The notes under the pieces: model-generated
What the model was told of the DNA's origin: nothing
The model's input: the letters and a program-made list of their open reading frames with translations, nothing else
Databases searched by the model: none
In this document: piece by piece, positions 1 to 16,087 of the stretch
Layout: the number at the start of each line of letters is the position of its first letter
How positions within the stretch are numbered: position 1 is the first letter of the stretch
Source: LB3-1 sp036401895
Lineage (GTDB): Bacteria > Chloroflexota > Chloroflexia > Chloroflexales > Kallotenuaceae
DNA: 17,967 bases
NCBI GenBank assembly: GCA_036401895.1
Contig: DASWTW010000103.1
Coordinates: forward strand, 1-17,967
Reading direction: 5' to 3'
Program-made: the position numbers and the translations under genes

Positions 1-1
1 C

Positions 2-9634
<9,633 letters not shown>

Positions 9635-9646
9635 GCTTGAGCGCGG

Positions 9647-9687
9647 CGCTGCGATCGATGGGCATAGCTCACCCGTCGATCGCGGCG
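9647..9687 (+). promoter_or_regulatory. Stem-loop directly downstream of the NRPS stop codon
   Basis: The stem pairs 9647-9662 with 9672-9687 (core GCGATCGATGGG / CCCGTCGATCGC, with G-T pairs) around a 9-base loop, starting 13 bases after TAG. No T-run follows, so it is not a textbook intrinsic terminator. It may be an mRNA-stabilising or attenuating hairpin that separates the very long NRPS message from the exporter. Confidence 0.6.
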
Positions 9688-9896
9688 GCCCGAGGCGAGT
9701 CAGGCACGCGGCGATCCGCGCGTTACGGTCCAACGGGATCGAATTCCTATCGACGCTTGAGCGAAAATACGAGAAGATCTTGGCTGCTATGCTCTACTCG
9801 CTGCGACCAATCTTCTTGCAATCTACTCACTAATCTAGACATAGAACGTCGTCCCTGACACAGCGGTGTGCTCGCGGGCGACAGCATTCGCACTAC

Positions 9897-9902
9897 AAGG
9901 AG
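9897..9902 (+). promoter_or_regulatory. Ribosome binding site of the ABC exporter
   Basis: AAGGAG with a 6-base spacer to the ATG at 9909. It fixes the start of the exporter gene. Confidence 0.8.
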
Positions 9903-9908
9903 CCTTCA

Positions 9909-11741
9909 ATGGTTGTTTTCGGACCCAAGCCGCCGCAGCTACGCGACCTGCGCTCTGCGTTCAAAACTATTCCCCAGGCTTTTAAGCTCGTCTGGCGAGC
10001 GCACCGGCAGGGCACAATCGCGATGGCGGTGGTCACGCTGGTAGCGGCGTTCTTGCCGGCGCTCCAGGCCTGGATCGGCAAGATGATCGTCGACTCGGTG
10101 ATCCAGGCGGTGAACACCGGCCTGGCCGTCGAGCAGGGCTTGCGGCTGGCGCTGCCCTACCTGCTGATCGAGTTCGTGATTATCACGGTCGGCGCGGTGG
10201 TGCGTGAAGTTCGCGCGCTCTACCAGCGCATTCTTACCTCGCGCCTGAAGCACGAGATGAGCGGCTCGATCGTGCGGCAGTCGTTGGGCCTGGACCTGCA
10301 CTACTTCGAAAACGCGAAGTACTACGATCAGCTCCAGAACGCGCGCCAGGAGGTCGGCTTCCGGGCGATGACGATCATGGAGACCAGCTTTATGCTGGTT
10401 CAGCATCTGATCACCATCACCTCGGTGATTGTAATTCTGGTCTCGTTCAGCCCGATCATCGCGCTGATCCTGATCTGCGCGACGCTGCCGGCACTGGCGG
10501 CGCAGCTGCGCTACGGCGATATGAACTATCTGCTGCAAACCCTGCGCGCACCCGAGAATCGCCGCATGAATTATCTTGAGCATCTGCTGACCGTCGACAC
10601 CAGCGCCAAAGAGGTCAAGCTGTTTGGCCTGGGCGAGCCGCTGCTTCAGCGCTACGAGGCGCTCTTCGAGAAGTTCTACCGCGAGGATGCTGCACTGGCC
10701 CGCTGGCGCGGCAGCCGTAGCTTAATGTGGGGCCTGCTGGCGACCTCCAGCTACTATGTCGCCTACGCCTGGATCGTCTGGCGCACCATCAGCGGCCAGA
10801 TCACGCTGGGCGAGCTGACCTTCTACCTGGCGCTCTTCCGCCAGTCGCAGATGAGCCTTGAGCAGATGTTCGGCACGATCGGCCAGATCTACGAGAGCGG
10901 CCGCTTCATGGAAAACCTGTTCAGCTTCCTGTCGCTCAAGAACCAGTCGACGAGCAATCCCAACCCGGTGCCGATGCCGCGACCGATCCGCCGGGGCATC
11001 GAGTTTCGCAACGTGTCGTTCCGCTATCCCAACCGGCCGCAGTACGCGCTGCGCAACGTGAATCTGTTCATCGGCGCGGGCGAGAAGCTGGCGCTGGTGG
11101 GTAATAACGGCGCGGGCAAGACCACGCTGGTCAAGCTTATGACCCGCCTCTACGATCCGACCGAGGGCGAGATCCTGCTCGACGGCGTGGATATTCGCGA
11201 GTACGATGTCGACGAGCTGCGCAAGCGCATCGGCGTGATCTTCCAGGACTTCGTGCGCTACCACGCGACGGTCCGCGAGAACATCGGCTTCGGCCAGATC
11301 GACGCCATGGACAACGAGCAGCGGATCATCCGCGCGGCTGAGCGCGGCGGCGGCGATGAGGTGGTGACTCGCCTACCCGAAGGCTACGACACGATGCTCG
11401 GCGCCTGGTTCGAAAAAGGCCAGGAGCTGTCGGGCGGCCAGTGGCAGAAGATTGCGCTGTCGCGAGCGTTTATGCGTGACGGCGAGGTGCTGGTGCTGGA
11501 CGAGCCGACCGCAGCGCTGGATGCTGAGCGCGAGTTCGAGATCTTCCAGCGCTTCCGCGAGCTGACCGACGGCAAGATCGCGCTGCTGATCAGCCACCGC
11601 TTCAGCACTGTGCGCATGGCGGATCGGATCGTCGTGCTGGAAAACGGCTATCTGACCGAGCTGGGCACGCACGCCGAGCTGCTGATCCAGAACGGCACCT
11701 ACGCCAAGCTCTTCAACATGCAGGCGGCGGGCTACCGCTAG
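9909..11741 (+). CDS. ABC exporter, fused permease and ATPase (half-transporter)
   Basis: 610 residues. The N-terminal half has hydrophobic segments around residues 38-60, 80-100, 160-195 and 275-315, matching an exporter-type transmembrane domain. The C-terminal ATPase has Walker A GNNGAGKTT (residues 398-406), Q-loop VIFQDF, signature LSGGQ (507-511), Walker B VLVLDEP with Asp531/Glu532, and the switch His563 in LISHRFS. All catalytic residues are present. The half-transporter size implies a homodimer in the cytoplasmic membrane, pumping substrate outward. Its position between an NRPS and a type II thioesterase suggests export of the peptide, and possibly self-protection. The substrate is inferred from context only. 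The start is set by AAGGAG six bases upstream. Confidence 0.95.
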   Translation: MVVFGPKPPQLRDLRSAFKTIPQAFKLVWRAHRQGTIAMAVVTLVAAFLPALQAWIGKMIVDSVIQAVNTGLAVEQGLRLALPYLLIEFVIITVGAVVREVRALYQRILTSRLKHEMSGSIVRQSLGLDLHYFENAKYYDQLQNARQEVGFRAMTIMETSFMLVQHLITITSVIVILVSFSPIIALILICATLPALAAQLRYGDMNYLLQTLRAPENRRMNYLEHLLTVDTSAKEVKLFGLGEPLLQRYEALFEKFYREDAALARWRGSRSLMWGLLATSSYYVAYAWIVWRTISGQITLGELTFYLALFRQSQMSLEQMFGTIGQIYESGRFMENLFSFLSLKNQSTSNPNPVPMPRPIRRGIEFRNVSFRYPNRPQYALRNVNLFIGAGEKLALVGNNGAGKTTLVKLMTRLYDPTEGEILLDGVDIREYDVDELRKRIGVIFQDFVRYHATVRENIGFGQIDAMDNEQRIIRAAERGGGDEVVTRLPEGYDTMLGAWFEKGQELSGGQWQKIALSRAFMRDGEVLVLDEPTAALDAEREFEIFQRFRELTDGKIALLISHRFSTVRMADRIVVLENGYLTELGTHAELLIQNGTYAKLFNMQAAGYR

Positions 11742-11773
11742 CTCGCGGCCCTAGGCTCCGAAGCAACTATCAT

Positions 11774-11793
11774 GGGCGTGATCCGTCACGCCC
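11774..11793 (+). promoter_or_regulatory. Perfect 8-bp stem-loop between exporter and type II thioesterase genes
   Basis: GGGCGTGA (11774-11781), loop TCCG, TCACGCCC (11786-11793), lying 33 bases after the exporter stop. It is followed by TGCATCCATTTG rather than a T-run, so termination would be weak at best. Its arms share GGGCGT...ACGCCC with the stem at 14510-14529. Confidence 0.6.
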
Positions 11794-11850
11794 TGCATCC
11801 ATTTGTGGCGCTATGCTAACCAATCGCTCACAGCTCAGCCGGAAACGCTC

Positions 11851-12636
11851 ATGCCGAGCGTAACAGTTTTCGACACCTGGCTGGCGCACTACAAGCCGAA
11901 TCCGCGCGCTCAGCTGCGGCTCTTCTGCTTCCCGTTCGCGGGCGGCGGAGCGTCGGTGTTTCGCGCCTGGCCCGCCGAGGTCATCCCGCAGATCGAGGTG
12001 TGTCCCGTGCAGCTGCCAGGCCGCGAGAATCGGTTGGCGGACGCGCCGTTCACGCGGGTATCGGCGGTGGTCGAGACGCTCGCGCCGCTCCTGCTGCCGT
12101 ATCTCGATCAACCGTTTGCCCTGTTTGGTCACAGCCTGGGCGGCCTGATCAGCTTCGAGCTGGCGCGCGTGCTGCGGCGTGACTACGGCAAAGCGCCGGT
12201 GCATCTGTTTGTGGCCGGCTGTGCCGCGCCGCAGATCGCCGATCCGCACCCGCCGATCTATAATCTTCCCGAGCCGGAGTTTGTGGCCGAGCTGCGGCGG
12301 CTCAAGGGAACGCCCGAAGGCGTGCTTCAGCAGCCCGAGCTGATGCAGATGCTGCTGCCCGGCCTGCGCGCGGATTTCGAGCTGGGCTCGACCTATGAGT
12401 ACGTCGCAGAGCCGCCGCTGGCCTGCCCGATCTCGGCGTTTGGCGGTCTTGCAGATCCCGAGATCAGCCGCGCCGATCTTGAAGCCTGGCGCGAGCACAC
12501 GGCGTCGACGTTTGTGGTGCGTATGCTGCCGGGCGAGCATTTTTTCTTGCTCGACACACGGGAGCAGCTGCTGCGGATGATCGCGCTGGATCTGCGGCAG
12601 ATCATCAATGCGCCCGCTCGATCTTTGCGATCTTGA
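11851..12636 (+). CDS. Type II (editing) thioesterase
   Basis: 261 residues, the usual length for stand-alone NRPS/PKS thioesterases. The N-terminus RLFCFPFAGGGASVFRAWP is characteristic of the family. The putative catalytic triad is Ser95 (GHSLGG), Asp202 (GGLADPEIS) and His230 (PGEHFFLL). It is cytoplasmic and hydrolyses mis-primed acyl groups or stalled aminoacyl chains from the carrier domains of the adjacent synthetase. The ATG at 11851 is chosen because family members begin shortly before this motif, with a weak GGAA upstream. A TTG at 11803 in the same frame would add 16 residues but has no ribosome site. The next gene starts 23 bases after the stop, so the two are surely co-transcribed. 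Confidence 0.93.
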   Translation: MPSVTVFDTWLAHYKPNPRAQLRLFCFPFAGGGASVFRAWPAEVIPQIEVCPVQLPGRENRLADAPFTRVSAVVETLAPLLLPYLDQPFALFGHSLGGLISFELARVLRRDYGKAPVHLFVAGCAAPQIADPHPPIYNLPEPEFVAELRRLKGTPEGVLQQPELMQMLLPGLRADFELGSTYEYVAEPPLACPISAFGGLADPEISRADLEAWREHTASTFVVRMLPGEHFFLLDTREQLLRMIALDLRQIINAPARSLRS

Positions 12637-12659
12637 AAGCTACAGAAAGGAATTCTTGA

Positions 12660-13151
12660 ATGGACTCGTTAACGCTTGCTATGGACCCGTTGATTATCGC
12701 CGCTGTGGTGGTGCTGCTGGTAACGATTGTCGCGGCGATCTTTATTTTCCGCCCCGGCAAGGATTTTTCGGAAGAGCGCGCCCAGGCGACGTTTGCGCCT
12801 TCCAGCCCTGACGGCAAAGTCACGATGAAGTATATGGGCGGCGAGACCCACGACGCGAACGGCCAGCCGCTTCAGGATGTGCTGGAGACTCGCGAGGAGG
12901 TGAGCGGCCCGCCGCTGCCCAACGCGCTGAAGCAGCAGGGCGGCGTTCAGGGTGAGGCCGGTCTGCTGACGGGCCGTCCCAAACCACCCGCGCCAAGTCC
13001 CGCCAACGGCCCGATTATGCGCCCGTTCAATCCCGGCGCGGTGATGGGCGGCGATGGCGCGGCGGCTCCGGTTCCCGGCGAGGGCCAGAAGGACGTGCTG
13101 AACTTCACGCAGCCGCCAACGCAGAAGCCTGGACCCAAGCGCGAGGAATAA
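12660..13151 (+). CDS. Small single-pass membrane protein with Pro/Gly-rich tail, function unknown
   Basis: 163 residues. A single hydrophobic helix spans about residues 10-30 (LIIAAVVVLLVTIVAAIFIF) and is followed by RPGK. By the positive-inside rule the tail is cytoplasmic and the N-terminus outside. The tail is low in complexity, rich in Pro, Gly and Ala, and is probably disordered (for example RPKPPAPSPANGP). I recognise no domain or catalytic motif. AAGGAA lies upstream of ATG 12660, 23 bases after the thioesterase stop, so it is part of the operon. A second in-frame ATG at 12681 would also keep the helix. A partner or anchor for the exporter or synthetase is conceivable but unsupported. 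Confidence 0.75.
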   Translation: MDSLTLAMDPLIIAAVVVLLVTIVAAIFIFRPGKDFSEERAQATFAPSSPDGKVTMKYMGGETHDANGQPLQDVLETREEVSGPPLPNALKQQGGVQGEAGLLTGRPKPPAPSPANGPIMRPFNPGAVMGGDGAAAPVPGEGQKDVLNFTQPPTQKPGPKREE

Positions 13152-13171
13152 TTCGCGCTCAGCTTTTCATC

Positions 13172-13209
13172 TCTGGCGCTGGCGCTGATTCGTTAGCGCT
13201 AGCGCCAGA
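13172..13209 (+). terminator. Long hairpin with TTCG loop between membrane-protein and glycosyltransferase genes
   Basis: A 17-bp stem (13172-13188 with 13193-13209) includes two G-T pairs and closes on the tetraloop TTCG at 13189-13192. It starts 20 bases after the upstream stop and ends 17 bases before the next ATG. The sequence that follows (TTCTGTTTG) is only moderately T-rich, so it may be a partial terminator/attenuator or a processing and stability hairpin rather than a full stop. Confidence 0.6.
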
Positions 13210-13226
13210 TTCTGTTTGAGGAAACC

Positions 13227-14420
13227 ATGAAAGTACTTTTTACATCGCATCTGCCCCCGCATATCGCCCACGAGATCCCGCTGCTGGCGCTGGATGCGCT
13301 GGCTCGCAGCGCCGGCATCGAGACAGCCTTTCTTGCGCCGCGCTCGGAGCACGAGTTTCTCAGGCGCATGGGCGCGCAGGTGCTGGATGTCGATCATATC
13401 GGCTTTCGAACGGAGATGGAGGCGTACGGCGATTTCGCGCCCGATGTGGTGATCGACGATGCCAGCTTTACCACCGGCTTTGCGACGGCCTTCTCGAAAA
13501 TTCCGCGCATCGCGATCCAGCGCACGGGCATGTTTCTCGGCACGACGCCGCGCAATCCGCGTCACCGCCACAGTATGCGCACCGCCGATGTTCAGGAGAT
13601 TATCAAGTCGCTGCCCGACGTGACCGTGCTGGGACTGCCGCAGCCGCAGTCGTTCTCGGATCTTTTCGACGCGCCGCTCAAGCTCGTGCCCGGCATCCGC
13701 TCGGTCGAGGTGCTGCCGGAGTTGGTCAAAGACGATCCGTCGTATATCTTCGCCGGCCCGCTGCTGCTCGACGATCTCGTGATCACGCGCACGAAATCGG
13801 TCAGCCACGATTTCGACGCCGAGGCCGGGCGCAAACGTGAGGAGCTGGAGCAGTTCTTCGCCGCCCACCGCGATCAGCCGATCGTGTATGCGACCTTTGG
13901 TACGACCGCTAAGGCCAACGCGCCGATCCCGTACTGCATCCGCTACCTGCTCAGCAACAATATCGCGGTGGTGACCAATATCAAGGTCGATGGCCTCAAC
14001 CAGCGCCAGCGCGAGCTGTACTGCTACCAATCCTACTTTCCGATGCACTTTGTCTGCTCACAGGTCGATCTGATGATCCATCACTGCGGCAGCGCGACCT
14101 ACCAGTATCCGATCTTGCATGAGCTGCCCACTCTGACGATCGGCACCAAATGCTACGACCGCGACGATGTGGCCGTGCGGCTGGAAGAGCTGGGCGCGAA
14201 TGTGCATCTGCCCGCGCCCGACGAGGATCGCAACTTTGTGAAGCTGTTCCAGGATACGATCCAGCGCTACTTCGATCCGGCGACTGATGTTATGCAGCAG
14301 CAAAAGCAGGGGATCGCGCGGCTGCACGAGGAGACGAAGCAGACGGCGGCCGCGTTCAATGTCGAGCAGGTTTTGCAGCAGGCGATCGATCGCTACCAGC
14401 AGCCAAGCGTTGCTAGCTAG
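13227..14420 (+). CDS. Glycosyltransferase-like protein (GT-B, GT1/MGT-related), atypical
   Basis: 397 residues. The N-terminus MKVLFTSHLPPHIAHEIPLLALDALA is a Rossmann-type start typical of macrolide/UDP-type glycosyltransferases. The C-terminal half has IVYATFGTT and, at about residues 281-320, VDLMIHHCGSATYQYPILHELPTLTIG, matching the nucleotide-sugar binding segment (usually HHGGxGT...G.P....P...DQ). Here HHCGSAT replaces HHGGxGT, and DRDD stands where DQ is expected, so donor binding may differ or activity may be lost. GAGG lies 5 bases before ATG 13227. As the last gene of the + strand run it may glycosylate the peptide, perhaps at a hydroxyl made by the embedded monooxygenase; that is inference. 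Confidence 0.7.
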   Translation: MKVLFTSHLPPHIAHEIPLLALDALARSAGIETAFLAPRSEHEFLRRMGAQVLDVDHIGFRTEMEAYGDFAPDVVIDDASFTTGFATAFSKIPRIAIQRTGMFLGTTPRNPRHRHSMRTADVQEIIKSLPDVTVLGLPQPQSFSDLFDAPLKLVPGIRSVEVLPELVKDDPSYIFAGPLLLDDLVITRTKSVSHDFDAEAGRKREELEQFFAAHRDQPIVYATFGTTAKANAPIPYCIRYLLSNNIAVVTNIKVDGLNQRQRELYCYQSYFPMHFVCSQVDLMIHHCGSATYQYPILHELPTLTIGTKCYDRDDVAVRLEELGANVHLPAPDEDRNFVKLFQDTIQRYFDPATDVMQQQKQGIARLHEETKQTAAAFNVEQVLQQAIDRYQQPSVAS

Positions 14421-14503
14421 CTGGCGACGTACGGCGGAATCCCCCCATCCGCTGCTGTGACCATGTGCCGTCTTTCCAGACCCAATATGCCCATGAATCG
14501 ATT

Positions 14504-14555
14504 TCGTAGGGGCGTATTGCGATACGCCCAGCGCGTGCGCAGCACGTCTCTACGA
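14504..14555. repeat. Compact multi-hairpin palindromic repeat between convergent genes
   Basis: Three nested inverted repeats form a three-way-junction shape. The outer stem is TCGTAG (14504-14509) / CTACGA (14550-14555). The first inner hairpin is GGGCGTAT-TGCG-ATACGCCC (14510-14529), and the second is CGTGC-GCA-GCACG (14534-14546). All stems are perfect. The element lies 83 bases after the glycosyltransferase stop and 17 bases from the methyltransferase stop on the other strand. It could act as a two-way transcription end or be a member of a dispersed REP-like intergenic family. The rest of 14421-14572 shows nothing else. Confidence 0.8.
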
Positions 14556-14572
14556 GTCAATGTAGGCGGAAA

Positions 14573-15415
14573 TCAAGCTCGCTCTGCCGTGATCGCGTAG
14601 GCCGGCAGCGGACGATTTCCGGCGGACTGCGCGGCAAGTCTGAGCACATCGACCTGGCTGCTCAGCAGCTCCCGGAACTTGGCTGGCACATCCATTGTCT
14701 CCGCCTCGCCCAGCGAAGAGCGCAAACACCAGTCGATCTCCCAGTCCGCATCCTGAAGCGGCGCGGTGTCCATCATGGATTCGCCGGCGACGCTCCACCC
14801 GGTCTCCTCCAGCAGCGCCTTGAATCGTGTTCGGGAAAACGGCGATCGAATGTTGGCCTCGCTGTCCGTCTTGAAGGCTTCGATCTGGCCCTGGATCAGG
14901 ATCGCGAGCAGATGCCCGATCTGATCCAGCGACTGCGGCTGCATGTCCCACTCGGCAAAGCACAGCTGCCTGGCCCAGGGCTGCACCCGCCGCAAGACCT
15001 GGCCCAGCTGCTCCACGGATGCGAAATACCAGGAGCAGTGCGCCAGCACCACGTAGTCGAAGCTGTCGGGCGCGAATGTGTTGGCCGGATCGAGCACATC
15101 GTAGCGGAAATGAAAGTCGATGCGCGATCCCAGTGGTGTGTTCAGCAGATGCTGGGCCGACTCGCCGACTGTGACCGGCGCGCCGTAGTCGGGATCGGCG
15201 ATGTCTACCGCCGTGACGTGGCCGCCGTCGCCAACCGCGTGCGCCAGCACTGCCGTCATATCGCCCTGCCCGCAGCCGATCTCAAGCACCCGCGCGCCGG
15301 GCGGAATCTGCCAGCGCTCGACAAGCTGCATGCGATACTGCGTTTGTGTGATCTGGATCGTGGAAGATTGGGTGCTCACGGCCATCAAGCCGGCGATCTG
15401 CTCGGCTGTGGTCAT
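14573..15415 (-). CDS. Class I SAM-dependent methyltransferase
   Basis: 280 residues starting MTTAEQIAGL. Motif I VLEIGCGQGD (residues 43-52) and the acidic residue in HVTAVDIAD (Asp71) mark the SAM pocket. SFDYVVLAHCSWYF is the usual post-motif strand. Substrate cannot be read from the sequence; small-molecule O- or N-methyltransferases look like this. The start is fixed by an ATGA overlap with the upstream HExxH gene (ATG 15415-15413, stop TGA 15414-15412), so the two are translationally coupled. A longer frame to 15466 would bury this junction. The gene is convergent to the NRPS operon. Peptide methylation is possible but not shown. Confidence 0.9.
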   Translation of the reverse strand: MTTAEQIAGLMAVSTQSSTIQITQTQYRMQLVERWQIPPGARVLEIGCGQGDMTAVLAHAVGDGGHVTAVDIADPDYGAPVTVGESAQHLLNTPLGSRIDFHFRYDVLDPANTFAPDSFDYVVLAHCSWYFASVEQLGQVLRRVQPWARQLCFAEWDMQPQSLDQIGHLLAILIQGQIEAFKTDSEANIRSPFSRTRFKALLEETGWSVAGESMMDTAPLQDADWEIDWCLRSSLGEAETMDVPAKFRELLSSQVDVLRLAAQSAGNRPLPAYAITAERA

Positions 15416-15951
15416 ACGTCGGCCTCTGCTTGCGCATCCGCCGGGATGCTGACGGTGCGCAGCCACTGGAGCATGTGCGGAAAGGGCTCAAGGCCACGGC
15501 TGCCGCTCTGCGCCGGATCGACGGTCATGCCCAGCCATTGAAGCATCGGCACGCCAAAGAAGCGGCCCTGGCTAAAGTTCTCCACGATCGACGAGCCGCC
15601 GCCCTGGTAGCCGTCGTTGTGAAAGACCACCGCCGGATCGAGCCCCATCTGCACGGCGGCGGCGTACGACCAAGCGATCGCCATCATCTCCTCGGCCGGA
15701 TCGGAGCCCGCGTCGCCGGTGATCGTAGCGCGGCGCTCGGGCGCGGCAACCGCCAGATGCCCGGCCTCGTGCAGCAGGTCGCCGGGATAGCGCAGACGGG
15801 CCTCATCCACCACCAGCGCGCCGCGCTCGATCCAGATGCCGGGTAAAAACGTCGTTTCGGGCAGCGGCTCAACCCGCACATCGAGGCCGATCGTACGCAG
15901 AAAATCGACGATCGCGGCGGTGTTGGGATTGGTGAACGGCTGATCTGACAT
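15412..15951 (-). CDS. Conserved hypothetical protein with HExxH (zincin-like) motif
   Basis: 179 residues starting MSDQPFTNPN. HEAGH at residues 61-65 follows YPGDLL, and a glutamate pair in PAEEMMAIAWSYAAA (87-88) could be the third metal ligand, as in HExxH...E metallopeptidases. There is no signal peptide, so it should be cytoplasmic. The C-terminal half has two MLQWL copies (residues 136-140 and 160-164). I know no named function; a metal-dependent hydrolase is plausible, but these compact proteins are not well characterised. The start is set by AAGGAA at 15963-15958, six bases before the ATG, and lies downstream of a good promoter. The stop overlaps the methyltransferase start by ATGA, forming a two-gene operon. 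Confidence 0.8.
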   Translation of the reverse strand: MSDQPFTNPNTAAIVDFLRTIGLDVRVEPLPETTFLPGIWIERGALVVDEARLRYPGDLLHEAGHLAVAAPERRATITGDAGSDPAEEMMAIAWSYAAAVQMGLDPAVVFHNDGYQGGGSSIVENFSQGRFFGVPMLQWLGMTVDPAQSGSRGLEPFPHMLQWLRTVSIPADAQAEADV

Positions 15952-15957
15952 GCGCGG

Positions 15958-15963
15958 TTCCTT
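15958..15963 (-). promoter_or_regulatory. Ribosome binding site of the HExxH gene
   Basis: AAGGAA on the - strand, six bases before ATG 15951. It decides against the longer frame that reaches 16188. Confidence 0.75.
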
Positions 15964-16000
15964 GTGTGAAGCGGTTTGAGGCAAGCTGATTCTGCCGGGA

Positions 16001-16029
16001 ATCTTAGAAGACCCAGCGCGGAATGTCAA
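16001..16029 (-). promoter_or_regulatory. Sigma70-type promoter for the HExxH-methyltransferase operon
   Basis: On the - strand, a perfect -35 TTGACA (16029-16024), a 17-base spacer and -10 TAAGAT (16006-16001, four of six consensus bases). The expected transcript start is near 15993, giving a leader of about 40 bases before ATG 15951. It is the best promoter match in the window. Confidence 0.8.
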
Positions 16030-16052
16030 TCGCGGATCGCCGGATTTGCGAG

Positions 16053-16058
16053 TAGAAT
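16053..16058 (+). promoter_or_regulatory. Possible -10 element for the aminotransferase gene
   Basis: TAGAAT (five of six bases of TATAAT), 29 bases before ATG 16088. No acceptable -35 hexamer lies 16-19 bases upstream, and the site would partly share the region of the divergent promoter, so this is tentative. Confidence 0.3.
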
Positions 16059-16087
16059 GGGGCGACACCTCCCGGAAAGGAGCATCG

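Larger units (their letters stand above)
9635..9908 (+). other. 274-base gap between the NRPS and ABC exporter genes
   Basis: The gap holds a strong stem-loop just after the NRPS stop (listed separately), then a stretch richer in A/T than the genes around 9755-9845, then the exporter's ribosome binding site. A lone -10-like hexamer TATGCT is present near 9787, but no convincing -35 partner was found, so an internal promoter is possible and unproven. Short open frames here have no recognisable product and poor start contexts. The size of the gap makes this the likeliest place in the operon for a second promoter. Confidence 0.5.

Noticed and set aside
9787..9792. Promoter before the ABC exporter (TATGCT -10-like hexamer)
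   Set aside because: No -35 partner at a usable distance, so it is kept only as a remark on the gap.
11803..11850. Upstream TTG start extending the type II thioesterase by 16 residues
   Set aside because: No ribosome site precedes it and the extra residues do not fit the family N-terminus; ATG 11851 fits better.
15416..15466. 5' extension of the methyltransferase to 15466
   Set aside because: The ATGA overlap at 15412-15415 is a standard coupled start, and the added residues resemble frame-shadow sequence.
16046..16087. Earlier start for the aminotransferase
   Set aside because: AAAGGAG lies at the proper distance from ATG 16088, and the extension would translate the ribosome site itself.
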